In this document: piece by piece, positions 43,519-52,988 of the stretch
Numbering within the stretch: position 1 is the first letter of the stretch
Layout: each line of letters begins with the position of its first letter
Source: Pleomorphomonas sp.
Lineage (GTDB): Bacteria > Pseudomonadota > Alphaproteobacteria > Rhizobiales > Pleomorphomonadaceae
Assembly (NCBI GenBank): GCA_030603685.1
Contig: JAUVXG010000004.1
Coordinates: 1-64,000 of the forward strand
DNA: 64,000 bases
Reading direction: 5' to 3'
The notes under the pieces: generated by a model
The model's database searches: none
What the model was told of the DNA's origin: nothing
Seen by the model: only the letters and a program-made list of their open reading frames with translations
Position numbers and translations under genes: made by a program

Positions 43519-43925
43519 GGACCTTTTTCTTCCTCGCTCGGCGCCGGCTTCAGCGCCTCTTTGCCGCCGCGCGGCCTTGTCTTGTCGGAGGCCGCAGCGC
43601 GAACGGCGCCGACCACTTCGGCGACCAGATCGGAAAACGGCATGTCCAGTGCCGGACGGCGGCCAACCAGCACGAAATCACGCTCGGGGTCGGCAACCGA
43701 GGCGCCGGCGAGCCTTACCGCCTCCTTGAGACGGCGCCGGATGCGATTGCGCACCACGGCATTGCCCATCTTCTTGGTCACCGTGAAGCCGAAGCGGGCA
43801 TCCACCCCGGCCTCCTCCCCCGCCCCATCGGAGCGGCGGAGCGATTGCAGCAAAAAGCCGCGCCGGGGTGTTCGGGCACCCCGGGCGACTTTCACGTAGT
43901 CATTTCGCTTTTTCAGCCGCTTCAT
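43515..43925 (-). CDS. rnpA: ribonuclease P protein component
   Basis: A 136-residue basic protein that assists the RNase P RNA in trimming tRNA 5' ends. RFGFTVTKKMGNAVVRNRIRRRLKEAVRL is the family signature (RNR box). A C-terminal extension of about 25 residues rich in Lys, Pro and Glu goes beyond the usual core. The ATG at 43925 (MKRLKKRNDY) is preferred to the ORF start at 43964. It lies 51 bases after rpmH and overlaps yidC by four bases. Confidence 0.95.
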   Translation of the reverse strand: MKRLKKRNDYVKVARGARTPRRGFLLQSLRRSDGAGEEAGVDARFGFTVTKKMGNAVVRNRIRRRLKEAVRLAGASVADPERDFVLVGRRPALDMPFSDLVAEVVGAVRAAASDKTRPRGGKEALKPAPSEEEKGP

Positions 43926-43976
43926 GTCTGGCGCCCTGCAAGCCGTATGGCCGGCGTCCGCCATGAACGGGGCCGA

Positions 43977-44111
43977 TCACGCCGACAGACGCTTGCGCCC
44001 CTGGGCCCGACGGCGGGCGATCACCTTGCGGCCACCGGCGGTGGCCATGCGCGCACGGAAGCCGTGGCGGCGCTTGCGAATGAGCTTGGACGGCTGATAA
44101 GTCCGCTTCAT
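43977..44111 (-). CDS. rpmH: 50S ribosomal protein L34
   Basis: A 44-residue protein too short for the ORF track. Reading the minus strand from the ATG at 44111 gives [20 protein letters not shown], then [20 protein letters not shown] and RLSA, an almost textbook L34. It is the first gene of rpmH-rnpA-yidC-engB-argB, and a strong promoter lies about 165 bases upstream. Confidence 0.98.
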   Translation of the reverse strand: MKRTYQPSKLIRKRRHGFRARMATAGGRKVIARRRAQGRKRLSA

Positions 44112-44275
44112 GGTCGTTTGCCCGCCTGGCGGGCCCCTCGTTCTCTAGGCTCTCCGGCCTCGTCGTGTCTTGCACGACGCCTTCGGACAGCTCTTGTGTC
44201 TCAACAGGGAAATCGGCCACGGCACATGCGGCCAAGCCGGCCGAAAGACCGGTGGCGCCCTTCCGATCGGAGGGG

Positions 44276-44304
44276 CTTATACGGGACGGACGGAGGCTCG
44301 TCAA
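44276..44304 (-). promoter_or_regulatory. rpmH operon promoter
   Basis: Minus strand TTGACG (44304-44299), 17-base spacer and TATAAG (44281-44276): 5/6 matches in each hexamer. Transcription would start near 44269, giving a leader of about 160 bases. The rest of the 44112-44509 gap shows nothing else I can name. Confidence 0.75.
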
Positions 44305-44509
44305 CGCATCAATGCCAAGCAAACCGCCGCGGGACCGCCCGCTTGCCGGCGATTTCGACGGCTGCTGACAACTGCGGGCATCCCACCGCGCTAGGATATG
44401 GGCAAATATGGCGACGCGACAGAATTTTACCTTATTTCGGACGCGGGCCTCTTCCAATTTCTGCGCGAAGCGACAGATAGAGAGCATTCTTTTTTCGGAA
44501 TCTCCCAGC

Positions 44510-45955
44510 ATGGCCCAGACTGACACTTCCGGCAGCGGCACCAAGCCGCACTTCCCGACCAAGCACACATTCAGTCTGTCCTTCAAACTCCTCATCTTCA
44601 CGATCCTGTTCGTGATGTTCGCGGAAGTGCTCCTGTTCGTTCCGGCCATCGCCAACTTCCAGCGCACCTATATCGAATCGAAGATCCGGACCGCCGGAAT
44701 CGTCGCGCATACGCTGACGACCTATCCGGAGACGGCGCTGCCCCGCACCATCCAGGCCGATCTCCTCGACCGGCTCGACGCCTATGCCGTCGCCGTGCGG
44801 TCGGAGGGCATGAAGCAGCTCGTCGCCATGGCGGATACGCCGCCGACGGTCACGCGCAGCATCGACTTCGACAGTCAGCAGACGCATGGCATCGTGATGG
44901 AGGCGATGGATACCATGCTGTTCGGCGGCGATCGCACCATCCGCGTTACCGGCACCTACGACGGCGAAGGACTGGTCGAAGTGGTGTTTTCCGAAACCCA
45001 TCTCCGGGACGAGCTCTTGCATTTCGCCGGTCGGCTGCTTCTGGTGTCGTTCCTCATCTCGGCCTTCGTCGGCGTGCTGGTGTTTTTCTCCATCCAGTAC
45101 CTGATGGTCATTCCGATGCGGCGCCTGGGCAAGTCGATCTACAAATGGTCGCAGGAACCCGAGAGCGACGCCTATCTGGTGCGCTATGGCGGGCGGACGG
45201 ACGAGATCGGCCGCGCCGAGTTTGCCGCCGCCGCCATGCAGCAGCGCATCCAGGAGCTTTTCAAGCAGCAGAAGCGGCTGGTCGAGCTGGGCCTCGCCGT
45301 GTCCAAGATCAACCACGACCTGCGCAATCTGCTTGCCTCGGCCCAACTCATTTCCGACCGCCTGACGATGATCCCCGACCCATCGGTGCAGCGCTTCGCG
45401 CCCAAGCTGGTGTCGGCCATCGACAGGGCCATCAACTACTGCCAGTCGGTGCTCGCCTACGGCAAGGCGCAGGAAGCCCCCCCCTCGCGCCGGCTGCTGT
45501 CGTTATCGCGGCTTTGCACCGACGTCGCCGAGATGACCGGCCTCGTTCAGCATGCCAGCATCGAGTGGGTGAACGCGGTGCCCGAAGATCTCGAGGTGGA
45601 TGCCGACTCGGACCAGTTGTTCCGGGTGCTGCTCAACCTTGTGCGCAATGCCGCACAGGCGCTCGAACAATGCAAGGATGACGCGGTGGTTCGCCGGCTC
45701 ACGGTGTCGGCCGAGCGCGACGGCACCAAGGTCAGCATCCGGGTTTCCGATACCGGCCCGGGCCTGTCGGAGAAGGCGCGCGAATCGCTGTTCAAGCCGT
45801 TTTCCGGCTCGGTGCGCACCGGTGGCACCGGGCTTGGCCTCGCCATCGTCGCCGAGCTGGTCAGGGCCCATGGCGGTACCATCTCCTGCCTGGACGGCGG
45901 CCCGGGCGCCACGTTCGTCATCGATATCCCGGACCGGCCGGCTCTCGCCGCCTGA
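44510..45955 (+). CDS. orphan sensor histidine kinase
   Basis: A 481-residue membrane kinase. Helices at about 22-42 (FKLLIFTILFVMFAEVLLFV) and about 180-205 (LLLVSFLISAFVGVLVFFSI) bound an extracytoplasmic region of about 135 residues. A HAMP-like segment follows. The phosphorylation motif is unusual: VSKINHDLRNLLASAQL, with Asn-His-Asp-Leu-Arg-Asn where most kinases have SHELRT, as in NtrB-like and some rhizobial kinases. N, G1 and G2 boxes are intact (LLNLVRNAAQAL, VSDTGPGL, GGTGLGLAIVAELV). No response regulator is adjacent. The ATG at 44510 is preferred to 44408 because the added N-terminus looks non-coding; neither has a strong ribosome site. Confidence 0.85.
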   Translation: MAQTDTSGSGTKPHFPTKHTFSLSFKLLIFTILFVMFAEVLLFVPAIANFQRTYIESKIRTAGIVAHTLTTYPETALPRTIQADLLDRLDAYAVAVRSEGMKQLVAMADTPPTVTRSIDFDSQQTHGIVMEAMDTMLFGGDRTIRVTGTYDGEGLVEVVFSETHLRDELLHFAGRLLLVSFLISAFVGVLVFFSIQYLMVIPMRRLGKSIYKWSQEPESDAYLVRYGGRTDEIGRAEFAAAAMQQRIQELFKQQKRLVELGLAVSKINHDLRNLLASAQLISDRLTMIPDPSVQRFAPKLVSAIDRAINYCQSVLAYGKAQEAPPSRRLLSLSRLCTDVAEMTGLVQHASIEWVNAVPEDLEVDADSDQLFRVLLNLVRNAAQALEQCKDDAVVRRLTVSAERDGTKVSIRVSDTGPGLSEKARESLFKPFSGSVRTGGTGLGLAIVAELVRAHGGTISCLDGGPGATFVIDIPDRPALAA

Positions 45956-46016
45956 ACATGCAAAAGCGGCGACGCCCTGAAAGCGCCGCCGCACACATTG
46001 TCGTCAATGAGACGCC

Positions 46017-46763
46017 TTACTCCGCAGCCAGGCTCTCATCTGTCGCGCCGGCTCCGCTCTCCGCATCCAGCCACCAAGTGACGTTGGCATGGCCACGCAA
46101 GGCCGTTGCCGGGCAATCAGGGCCGATGGGGCCCGTAAGCGCCGCACACACCGCGTCGCGCTTGGAGGCGCCGGTGGCCAGCACGATGATTTCCCGGGAG
46201 TCGAGAATTGTGCCGATCCCCATGGTCATGGCCTTGGTGGGCGGCAGCTTTCCATCGAAGAAGGCCGAGTTGGCTTCGAGCGTCGATGCCTCGAGATCGA
46301 CGACGCGCGTGCGGGCGGCAAAGTCGGCGCCCGGCTCGTTGAAGCCGATGTGACCATTGCGGCCAATGCCGAGAAGCTGAAGATCGATGCCGCCCGCTTC
46401 GCGCATCATCGCCTCATAGCGGCTGGCAAAGGCGGCGGGATCGGCGGCAAGACCGTCGGGCACGAAGGTTCTGGTCTTGTCTATGTCGACGAGATCGAAC
46501 AGCTGGCTGTCCATCGTCGACCGATAGGAGCGCGGATCTTCCGGCGGCAAGCCGACATATTCATCCAGATTGAAGGACGTCACGCCGGCAAAGCTGATCT
46601 CGCCGGCACGATGCAGCGCGACAAGTCGCTCGTAGACCGGCTCCATGGTGGCGCCGGTGGCAAGCCCCAGCACGATTTTCGGCGTCGCCTTGAGGCGTTC
46701 GGCGATGCGGTCGGCCACGGCATGGGCCGCCGCGACGGTGGTGGGAAATTGGTTGATCGACAT
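46017..46763 (-). CDS. nagB: glucosamine-6-phosphate deaminase
   Basis: A 248-residue enzyme converting glucosamine-6-phosphate to fructose-6-phosphate and ammonia. The phosphate loop is IVLGLATGATMEPVYERL, the catalytic Asp region SFNLDEYVGL, and GIGRNGHIGFNEPG is the family signature with the general-base His. It is the short form lacking the C-terminal allosteric segment of E. coli NagB (266 residues). GGAGTACGAG before the ATG at 46763 fixes the start. It lies 108 bases after a ROK regulator gene, with a candidate operator in between. nagA is not in the window. Confidence 0.94.
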   Translation of the reverse strand: MSINQFPTTVAAAHAVADRIAERLKATPKIVLGLATGATMEPVYERLVALHRAGEISFAGVTSFNLDEYVGLPPEDPRSYRSTMDSQLFDLVDIDKTRTFVPDGLAADPAAFASRYEAMMREAGGIDLQLLGIGRNGHIGFNEPGADFAARTRVVDLEASTLEANSAFFDGKLPPTKAMTMGIGTILDSREIIVLATGASKRDAVCAALTGPIGPDCPATALRGHANVTWWLDAESGAGATDESLAAE

Positions 46764-46799
46764 CTCGTACTCCATCGACCGGCCGCAGCACGGCAATCT

Positions 46800-46853
46800 T
46801 CATCTCTTGAGGAGATGATGGCGACGGATAATTAGTTCGTCAAGATGCCGAAC
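46800..46853. promoter_or_regulatory. inverted repeats before nagB
   Basis: Two elements: TCATCTC/GAGATGA (46800-46818, 5-base loop) and GTTCG-N9-CGAAC (46835-46853) with AT-rich flanks. The second has the size of a ROK (NagC/Mlc-type) operator. Binding is inference. Confidence 0.4.
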
Positions 46854-46871
46854 ATAAAATTTCGATGACAC

Positions 46872-48122
46872 TCAACCGTGGGCGGCAGACGGCAAGCGCA
46901 ACGGCATGGGCAGATCCGCCGGGCTGAACAGAAGATTGTGTGCCTGATTGAGTGCGATGGCGACGGCACCGGTCAGCGCGGCGCGGGCACCAAGCGCCGA
47001 CACCTCGACGACGATCGGCCGGCGACTGACCCGCGGCAACTCGGCCCTTATCCAGTCCACCACACCCGGCAGACAGCCGACGATGCCACCGACCACGATC
47101 TTCCTCGGCTCAAGCAACGCGTGGACCGCGACCATCGCCAGCGCCGCGGTACGAGCCAGGTCGCGGGCTGCGGTGACGGCAGCCTCGTCCTGTCCCTTCA
47201 GGGCCGCGGCAAAAATGTCGGATGGGCTCGATGTCTTTGTACCGCCGAGTGCCCGGTAGCGTTCGCGGAGGCCGCGCCTGCCAATGGTGCTTTCAAGGGC
47301 GCCGCGCTCCAGGCTGTCGGAGGCGGTCGGATCGCCACCGATCGGCAGGAAGCCGATTTCGCCGGCAGCCCCGCTGGCACCCCGGATCAGTCGCCCTCCC
47401 GTGAGCGCGCCAAGGCCGATACCCGTCCCCAACGAGACGAAGGCTACCTCGTCGACCCCAACGGCGCAGCCTGTCCAGGACTCTCCGATCACCGCCGCGT
47501 TGATGTCGTTCTCAATCACCACCGCGCATCCGAGCTCTGCGGATAGCAAGGTGCGGACATCGACGTCGCCCAGCCCCTCGAGGTTGGGCGACAGCGACAG
47601 ACGTCCACTCACCGGTTCGACGACGCCCGGCATGGCCACCGCGGCTACCAGAACCTTCTGCCTGTCGACACCGGCCTTGGCGATCAGTTCGGCAGACAGA
47701 CGCCCGAGCGCAGACACCAGCGCCGTGCCCGTGAGATCGTCGGACGGCGATTCCTCCGATGCGAGGATGTCGCCGACGATGTTGGCGAGCGACAGGCGCA
47801 GCGAGGTGACGCCGAGTTCGGCACCGATGACATAGCCGGCCGAGGGATCGACCTCATAGATGACCGCAGCGCGGCCGACCTTGCCCGACGTAACCCCCTT
47901 GATGCGGACGAACCCACCACTTTCCAGCACGCGGATCACTTCCGACATGGTCTGCTTGGAGAGGCCGGTGATCTTGGCAAGGGCAGCCCTCGAAGTGGCG
48001 CCGGAGTTGAGGAGCACATCCATGACGGCGCGCACCGAGATCTGGCGCAGCACCGGCGTTGCGGTATCGTCTGGGATCATCGGGCCGGAAGTCTCCCTGG
48101 GAGCATCACGGGATCGATCCAT
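46872..48122 (-). CDS. ROK-family transcriptional regulator (NagC/Mlc/XylR type)
   Basis: A 416-residue protein with an N-terminal winged helix (SVRAVMDVLLNSGATSRAAL, LSKQTMSEVIRVLESGGFV) and a ROK sugar-binding domain. The ROK part has an ATP-like loop GAELGVTSLRLSLAN, the sugar-binding IENDINAAVIGES, GTGIGLGALTGGRLIRGASG and GEIGFLPIGG. The Cys-rich zinc motif of many ROK proteins (CxCGxxGC) is missing, so zinc is probably not bound. The ATG at 48080 is an alternative start; neither has a strong ribosome site. Between nagB and an AraC gene on the same strand, it probably responds to an amino sugar phosphate or to PTS state. Confidence 0.88.
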   Translation of the reverse strand: MDRSRDAPRETSGPMIPDDTATPVLRQISVRAVMDVLLNSGATSRAALAKITGLSKQTMSEVIRVLESGGFVRIKGVTSGKVGRAAVIYEVDPSAGYVIGAELGVTSLRLSLANIVGDILASEESPSDDLTGTALVSALGRLSAELIAKAGVDRQKVLVAAVAMPGVVEPVSGRLSLSPNLEGLGDVDVRTLLSAELGCAVVIENDINAAVIGESWTGCAVGVDEVAFVSLGTGIGLGALTGGRLIRGASGAAGEIGFLPIGGDPTASDSLERGALESTIGRRGLRERYRALGGTKTSSPSDIFAAALKGQDEAAVTAARDLARTAALAMVAVHALLEPRKIVVGGIVGCLPGVVDWIRAELPRVSRRPIVVEVSALGARAALTGAVAIALNQAHNLLFSPADLPMPLRLPSAAHG

Positions 48123-48169
48123 ACACCCAAAACCGCCGTTTCACAGCCCCGACGCGCGGTGTCGAACAC

Positions 48170-49057
48170 TTACGTCTTGGCGACGGCTCCGGCCTGCACG
48201 GAGTTTCGATACTCGGTCGGCGTGCGGCCCACCACCTTCTTGAACACCTTGTAGAAATAATTGAAGTCGTTGAAGCCGCAGCGCTGGGCGATCTGCGACA
48301 GCGGCAGATCGTATTTCTCCAGCATGAACTTGGCCTTCCCGATCCTGACCTGCGTCAGGTAATCGGAAAAGGTCATTGCACCCTGCTCCCGGAAGACGCG
48401 CGAGAAATAGTTGGGACTGATGCGCAGGTGGGCGGCAACCGTGTCCCGCGTGATCAGACGATCGAAGTTCTCCTCGATGTAGAGAGAGGCGGCGCGGAAG
48501 AAGGCCGAAGATTGCCGATCCTCCTCCGGCACGGGATTGGCAATCAGGCGTCGGGCGTATTCGAGGATCGACTGGGCCAGCAGGCGGGCGTCCAGGCTGT
48601 TTGCCCCCGCGTCGTCGCGATGGCTCGTCATGGCCTCCACCAGGTGCTGCAGAGGGCCGTTGCCGGGGATCAGGCAACTCCGTTTTTCGACCGACAGGAA
48701 GCGCCTCTCGGCGGCACTCCAGCGCACCAGGCTGACGCCGAGATGGGTGGCGCCGAAGAGGAGGCTCAGCACCTCGACGTCCTTGTCCCAGAGCGGTTGG
48801 TTCCAGCAGTTGCCCGGCACGACCAACGCCTCGCCCGGGCCGAGTTCGGTTTCCACGATCCGCGCGTTTCGGTCGCAGAGAACGTTGGTGTAGGTGCCGG
48901 CGATCACGACTTCGAAGCGGGCAAACTGCACTTGCAGCGCGCCAAGCGGCGGAGCGGCCGCGTCGAGGCCGAAGACGATGCGTTGCGGCCAACCGGTTTC
49001 GGCGGCAAGCGCATTCCCACGGGCAAAATCGTCGAGCGTCACGTTGGCATTCAACAT
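48170..49057 (-). CDS. AraC-family transcriptional regulator, probable mannitol regulator
   Basis: A 295-residue protein: a cupin-like sensor region (about 20-150) and a C-terminal AraC DNA-binding domain. The two helix-turn-helix units are ITRDTVAAHLRISPNYFSRV and LSQIAQRCGFNDFNYFYKVF, the latter containing the family signature. It lies 52 bases downstream of the fused PTS phosphotransferase gene on the same strand. AraC-type MtlR regulators control mannitol genes in pseudomonads, so a role as activator of mtlA-mtlD is a fair inference from position. An inverted repeat upstream of mtlA is a possible target. Confidence 0.88.
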   Translation of the reverse strand: MLNANVTLDDFARGNALAAETGWPQRIVFGLDAAAPPLGALQVQFARFEVVIAGTYTNVLCDRNARIVETELGPGEALVVPGNCWNQPLWDKDVEVLSLLFGATHLGVSLVRWSAAERRFLSVEKRSCLIPGNGPLQHLVEAMTSHRDDAGANSLDARLLAQSILEYARRLIANPVPEEDRQSSAFFRAASLYIEENFDRLITRDTVAAHLRISPNYFSRVFREQGAMTFSDYLTQVRIGKAKFMLEKYDLPLSQIAQRCGFNDFNYFYKVFKKVVGRTPTEYRNSVQAGAVAKT

Positions 49058-49109
49058 GGAGCGTCTCCTCCTTGCTTCGGGGATCGAAGAAGTGGATCGC
49101 AGAAAGAGA

Positions 49110-51656
49110 TCAAAGCCCGGGCCAGCGCCGTGCCACCATCGCCCGCACCTCGGCCGCGGAATCGAGGGTCAGCGCCTCCTCCGCCACGGCGCGGCAGGTG
49201 TCCCTGTCCAGCGTCCGGATGAAGGCCTTGAGGTCCGGGATGCCGGAACGGGTGGCCGACAGACTGGTGACGCCGAGACCGATCAGGATGGGCGCGGCCG
49301 GCAGTTCCGAAGCGAGGCCACCGCAGACGCCCACCGGGCAGTCGTGCCGCGCACCGGCCGCCGCCGTATCGGCAATCGTCTTGAGGACCGCCGGATGCAG
49401 CGAGTCGATCTCGGGGGCAAGCTCGGTGTTGCCGCGATCCATGGCCAGCACGTATTGCGTGAGGTCGTTCGTGCCGATCGAGAAGAAATCGGCCTCCTTG
49501 GCCAGCTTGTCGGCCATGGCGACGGCGGCGGGCACCTCGATCATGATGCCGAGAGGCACGTCGGCGGCAACCCCGAGCGCCGCCTTCTCCTCCTCGAAGA
49601 TCGCCTTGGCCCAGCGGAGTTCGCCGATGTCGGCGATCATCGGCATCATGATGCGGACGACCGAAACCGGCGTGACCTTGAGGATGGCGCGGAACTGCTG
49701 GCGCAAGAGATCGGGTCTCCGCTTGGAGACGCGAATGCCGCGCACGCCGAGGATCGGGTTTTCCTCGGCCGCCTGCTTGAGATAGGGCAACGGCTTGTCG
49801 CCGCCGATGTCGAGCGTGCGAATGGTCAGGGGCTTGCCGCGCAGCGCGTCGGCGATGGCCTGGTACTCGGCCTGCTGCTCGGCTTCGGTCGGCGCCGTCG
49901 GCCGGTCGAGAAACAGGAACTCCGTCCTGAGCAACCCGGAGCCCTCGGCTCCGAAAGCAAGGCCGCGTGCCGCGTCGGCCACCGATCCGACGTTGGCGTA
50001 GACGGGTACACGCGTGCCATCGGCCATCACGCAGTCGGTCGCCGCCGCCGCGCGATTGGCGGCGCGGCGTGTCTCGCGTTCGGCCGCCGCCTTGCGCGTG
50101 GCCTCGACGGTCGCTTCGGTCGGGTTCACCAGGATCTCACCGCGCTCGGCGTCGATGATGAGCGGCGCACCCTCGGCAATGCGGTGGGCGTCGGGGCCGA
50201 CGGCAGCCAGCATCGGTACGCCGCTCGCCGCCGAGAGGATGGCGACATGCGAGGTACGGCCGCCCTTGGCGACCACGAAAGCCGCCGGCAGTCGGTCGCC
50301 GAAAGCCATGAACTGCGACGGCAGGAGATCGTCGGCGATGGCGATGGCGTCCTCGGGCAGCGCGAGGCTTTCGGGCGAGCCGCCGGCCAGCACCGTCAAC
50401 ACCTGCTGCTCAAGATCGACAAGGTCGGCGGCGCGCTCGGCGAGGCGAGCGTTGTCGAGCCCGCGGAGGAGGGCCGCCTGGGCGGAAATGGTGTCGGAGA
50501 AAGCCCAGCCGGCGCTCTTGCCGCGCGCAATGCGGTCGCGGGCGCCTTCGAGCAGCTCGGTGTCCTCGAGAAGCGCCGCGTGCGCAGCCATGATTTCGCG
50601 CTGCTGCTGCGTACGGCCCGATGTCGCCTGCTCCGTGAGGTGCTGGTGGACGCGAGCGATGGCAGCGTCCAGCGCCGCGCTCTCGGCCGCCATGTCACCG
50701 CCCTCTTCGACCGGGCGGGCGACCTTCTCCTTGAGATGGACGGCGTGACCGATGGCAAGGCCGGGCGCTGCGACCACGCCGGTCAGCTGCGGACGGTCCT
50801 CAGGACCGAACGGCGTGAGATCGACGGGCGCCTCGGCGGCGGAGCCTGCCTCGTCGACGCCGGGCAGACTGTCCTGCCCCGCATCGACATAGGGCACGAC
50901 CGGATCGCCGAGGCCGGACGCGATGGCCTCGACCACACCGTCCACAGCCGCCTCGGCATCGGCGCCTTCGGCCGTGACCAGAAGGCGGCTTCCCCAGCGG
51001 CTGCCCAGCGTGAGCAGCGAAACGGGACTCTTGGCATTGGCCTTGCGCTCGCCGAGCACGACCTCGACCGCGCTCGAATACTCCTTGGCCTTGGCCGCAA
51101 GCAACGCGGCCGGGCGGGCGTGCAGCCCCTCGCTCATTTCGAGAATGACGCTCCGCTCGACACGTTCGACCGGTGGTGGAGCTTCGACGCCGATCGGCAT
51201 CACCGTCATGATCTCGTCGCTCAGGCCGACAATGCCGGCCGACTTGCGCGCCGTGACGTGAAAGGCGTCCTCATTGGTGACGAGGACGGGCGTCGTCACG
51301 ATGCCGCAGCTCTCGGCGAGCGCAGCGAGATCGAAACGGATGAGAAGATCGCCGGCCGCGACATGATCACCCTCCGCCACCATGGCCTCAAGACCGGCGC
51401 CACGCAGCGCCACGGCTTCGAGGCCGACATGCACCAGAAACTCGGCGCCTTCGTCGGTCATCACCTTCACCGCGTGGCCGCGACGATGCACGGAGGTGAC
51501 CGTGCCGGCAACCGGCGCATGCACTTCGCCGACTTCCGGCTCGATGGCGAGACCATCGCCCATCATTCCAAGCGCAAACATCGGATCGGGAACGTCGCCG
51601 AGAGGCACGATCCGGCCCTTGAGCGGAGCCCGGACGGAGATGGTGGAGGTGGTCAT
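49110..51656 (-). CDS. ptsP: fused PTS EIIA(Glc)-HPr-enzyme I phosphotransferase
   Basis: An 848-residue cytoplasmic protein combining three PTS parts. Residues about 1-150 are a glucose-type EIIA with the phospho-His H76 in AEFLVHVGLEAV; about 165-255 are HPr with H179 in SEGLHARPAALL; about 288-848 are enzyme I with H470 in GGRTSHVAILS, the PEP-site GSGLLRTEFLF and IGTNDLTQY. It takes phosphate from PEP and passes it to EII proteins. The layout is that of NagF/PtsP fusions used for N-acetylglucosamine in other proteobacteria. GGGAGACAAG before the ATG at 51656 sets the start. Position between mtlD and the AraC gene suggests it powers MtlA; its EIIA needs an EIIB(Glc) partner not in the window. 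Confidence 0.94.
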   Translation of the reverse strand: MTTSTISVRAPLKGRIVPLGDVPDPMFALGMMGDGLAIEPEVGEVHAPVAGTVTSVHRRGHAVKVMTDEGAEFLVHVGLEAVALRGAGLEAMVAEGDHVAAGDLLIRFDLAALAESCGIVTTPVLVTNEDAFHVTARKSAGIVGLSDEIMTVMPIGVEAPPPVERVERSVILEMSEGLHARPAALLAAKAKEYSSAVEVVLGERKANAKSPVSLLTLGSRWGSRLLVTAEGADAEAAVDGVVEAIASGLGDPVVPYVDAGQDSLPGVDEAGSAAEAPVDLTPFGPEDRPQLTGVVAAPGLAIGHAVHLKEKVARPVEEGGDMAAESAALDAAIARVHQHLTEQATSGRTQQQREIMAAHAALLEDTELLEGARDRIARGKSAGWAFSDTISAQAALLRGLDNARLAERAADLVDLEQQVLTVLAGGSPESLALPEDAIAIADDLLPSQFMAFGDRLPAAFVVAKGGRTSHVAILSAASGVPMLAAVGPDAHRIAEGAPLIIDAERGEILVNPTEATVEATRKAAAERETRRAANRAAAATDCVMADGTRVPVYANVGSVADAARGLAFGAEGSGLLRTEFLFLDRPTAPTEAEQQAEYQAIADALRGKPLTIRTLDIGGDKPLPYLKQAAEENPILGVRGIRVSKRRPDLLRQQFRAILKVTPVSVVRIMMPMIADIGELRWAKAIFEEEKAALGVAADVPLGIMIEVPAAVAMADKLAKEADFFSIGTNDLTQYVLAMDRGNTELAPEIDSLHPAVLKTIADTAAAGARHDCPVGVCGGLASELPAAPILIGLGVTSLSATRSGIPDLKAFIRTLDRDTCRAVAEEALTLDSAAEVRAMVARRWPGL

Positions 51657-51777
51657 GCGCTTGTCTCCCAATACCTTGTGTCGAGGCAAAGCCTCCCCCT
51701 CCGCCGCCGGTTCCGGCAGCGATCGGTGATGCGAGGAGGACGAGCGCTTGCCGCGCTCCGGTCACGCCTCGTGGGAA

Positions 51778-52920
51778 CTAAATCTGGGCCGCGGCGGCGA
51801 TCTCGGCAAGAACCTCGGCGGGAAGTGCGTTGCCGGAGAAGCGATCCACCGCCGCCGCGACACCAACTTCGGTAATGGCCGCCTGCATCTCGACGGCCTG
51901 GGGATCGCCGTCGTTGCGGTAATGCAGAGCGGCGGCGATGCCCTTGACGAGGTTCGCATGCGGCAGGCCGTATTCGAGCGTACCGAGGAGCGGCCGGATG
52001 AGCCGGTCGCCCTTGCCGAGCTTTCTCAAGGGCTCTCGGCCAACGCGAGCCACGTCGTCGCGGATGAAGGGGTTGGCGAAGCGGCCGAGGATCTTCTCGA
52101 TATAGGCGGCATGCTTGGCCGGATCGAAACCGTAGCGGCGGATCAGGACGGCGCCGCTCTCTTCCATGGCGGCCTTGACGATGGCGCGAATGCCCTCGTT
52201 CTCAATGGCATCGCGAATGGTCGGCAGCCCCCTCTCGAAGCCGAGATAGGCGGTAATGGCGTGGCCTGTGTTGAGCGTGAACAGCTTGCGCTCGACGAAG
52301 GCCATCAGATTGTCGGTCAGCTCCATGCCGGGAATGTCGTGCGTCCAGCCCTTGAGCTGCCCACGGTCCACGATCCACTCGGAAAACTCCTCGACGGTCA
52401 CGGCGAGCGGTTCGCCCTCGACCGGCGGAGCAGGCGGCACGATGCGATCGACGGCGCTATCGGCGAAACCGACCTCGATCTCGACCACGGCGGCGATAGC
52501 CGCCGGCAGGTGACCGAAAATCGCCTCCTTGAGCTGTGTGGTGCCGCGAATGGTGTTTTCGCAGGCGATGATGTTGAGCGGCGCATGCTTGCCGGCCGCA
52601 ACGCGAGCCTCGAGACCGCGAGCGATCGTCGGCGCAATCTTCGGCAGCACCGCAGGCCCAACGGCGGTGGTAACGAGATCGGCTGAAGCAATGAGGTCGA
52701 CGATATCGTCGCCGATCGACGAAACGGCGCTGACGCCGGTCACTTCCTCGCGGCGGCTGCCGTTGCCCACGATGTCGACCGGATAGCGTCCATCCCTGGC
52801 AATCTGGCCGACCAGTGTTTCGTTGACGTCGGCGAAGGTGACTGCCCATCCGGCATCAGCGAGGATCTTGCCGATGAAACCGCGGCCGATGTTGCCCGCG
52901 CCGAAGTGAATGGCTCGCAT
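51778..52920 (-). CDS. mtlD: mannitol-1-phosphate 5-dehydrogenase
   Basis: A 380-residue NAD enzyme oxidising mannitol-1-phosphate to fructose-6-phosphate. The N-terminal [19 protein letters not shown] is the MtlD dinucleotide loop; [34 protein letters not shown] and [16 protein letters not shown] (catalytic Lys and His region) are family motifs. The ATG at 52920 has GGAGACGACC before it; the ORF track start (a TTG) is unlikely. It follows mtlA after 68 bases that hold a 10-bp stem-loop, and lies 121 bases before the fused phosphotransferase. Confidence 0.95.
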   Translation of the reverse strand: MRAIHFGAGNIGRGFIGKILADAGWAVTFADVNETLVGQIARDGRYPVDIVGNGSRREEVTGVSAVSSIGDDIVDLIASADLVTTAVGPAVLPKIAPTIARGLEARVAAGKHAPLNIIACENTIRGTTQLKEAIFGHLPAAIAAVVEIEVGFADSAVDRIVPPAPPVEGEPLAVTVEEFSEWIVDRGQLKGWTHDIPGMELTDNLMAFVERKLFTLNTGHAITAYLGFERGLPTIRDAIENEGIRAIVKAAMEESGAVLIRRYGFDPAKHAAYIEKILGRFANPFIRDDVARVGREPLRKLGKGDRLIRPLLGTLEYGLPHANLVKGIAAALHYRNDGDPQAVEMQAAITEVGVAAAVDRFSGNALPAEVLAEIAAAAQI

Positions 52921-52946
52921 GGTCGTCTCCAAAGCTTGTCTTGGGA

Positions 52947-52970
52947 GGGGGCTGCCCTCAGGCAGCCCCC
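52947..52970 (-). other. stem-loop between mtlA and mtlD
   Basis: A perfect 10-bp stem GGGGGCTGCC/GGCAGCCCCC with a CTCA loop. No T-run follows on the minus strand (TCCCAAGAC), so it is more likely an RNA-processing or stabilising element than a terminator. Confidence 0.5.
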
Positions 52971-52988
52971 GGTTCTCAGAAGCCGAGG

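Noticed and set aside
48894-51875. A 993-residue open frame on the plus strand opposite the PTS fusion gene
   Set aside because: It is antisense to a fully recognised gene, is Arg/Gly/His-rich with no motifs, and arises from high GC codon bias. Several other long frames (41197-43482, 2529-4028, 59977-61554, 28559-30037, 10074-11453) were rejected for the same reason.
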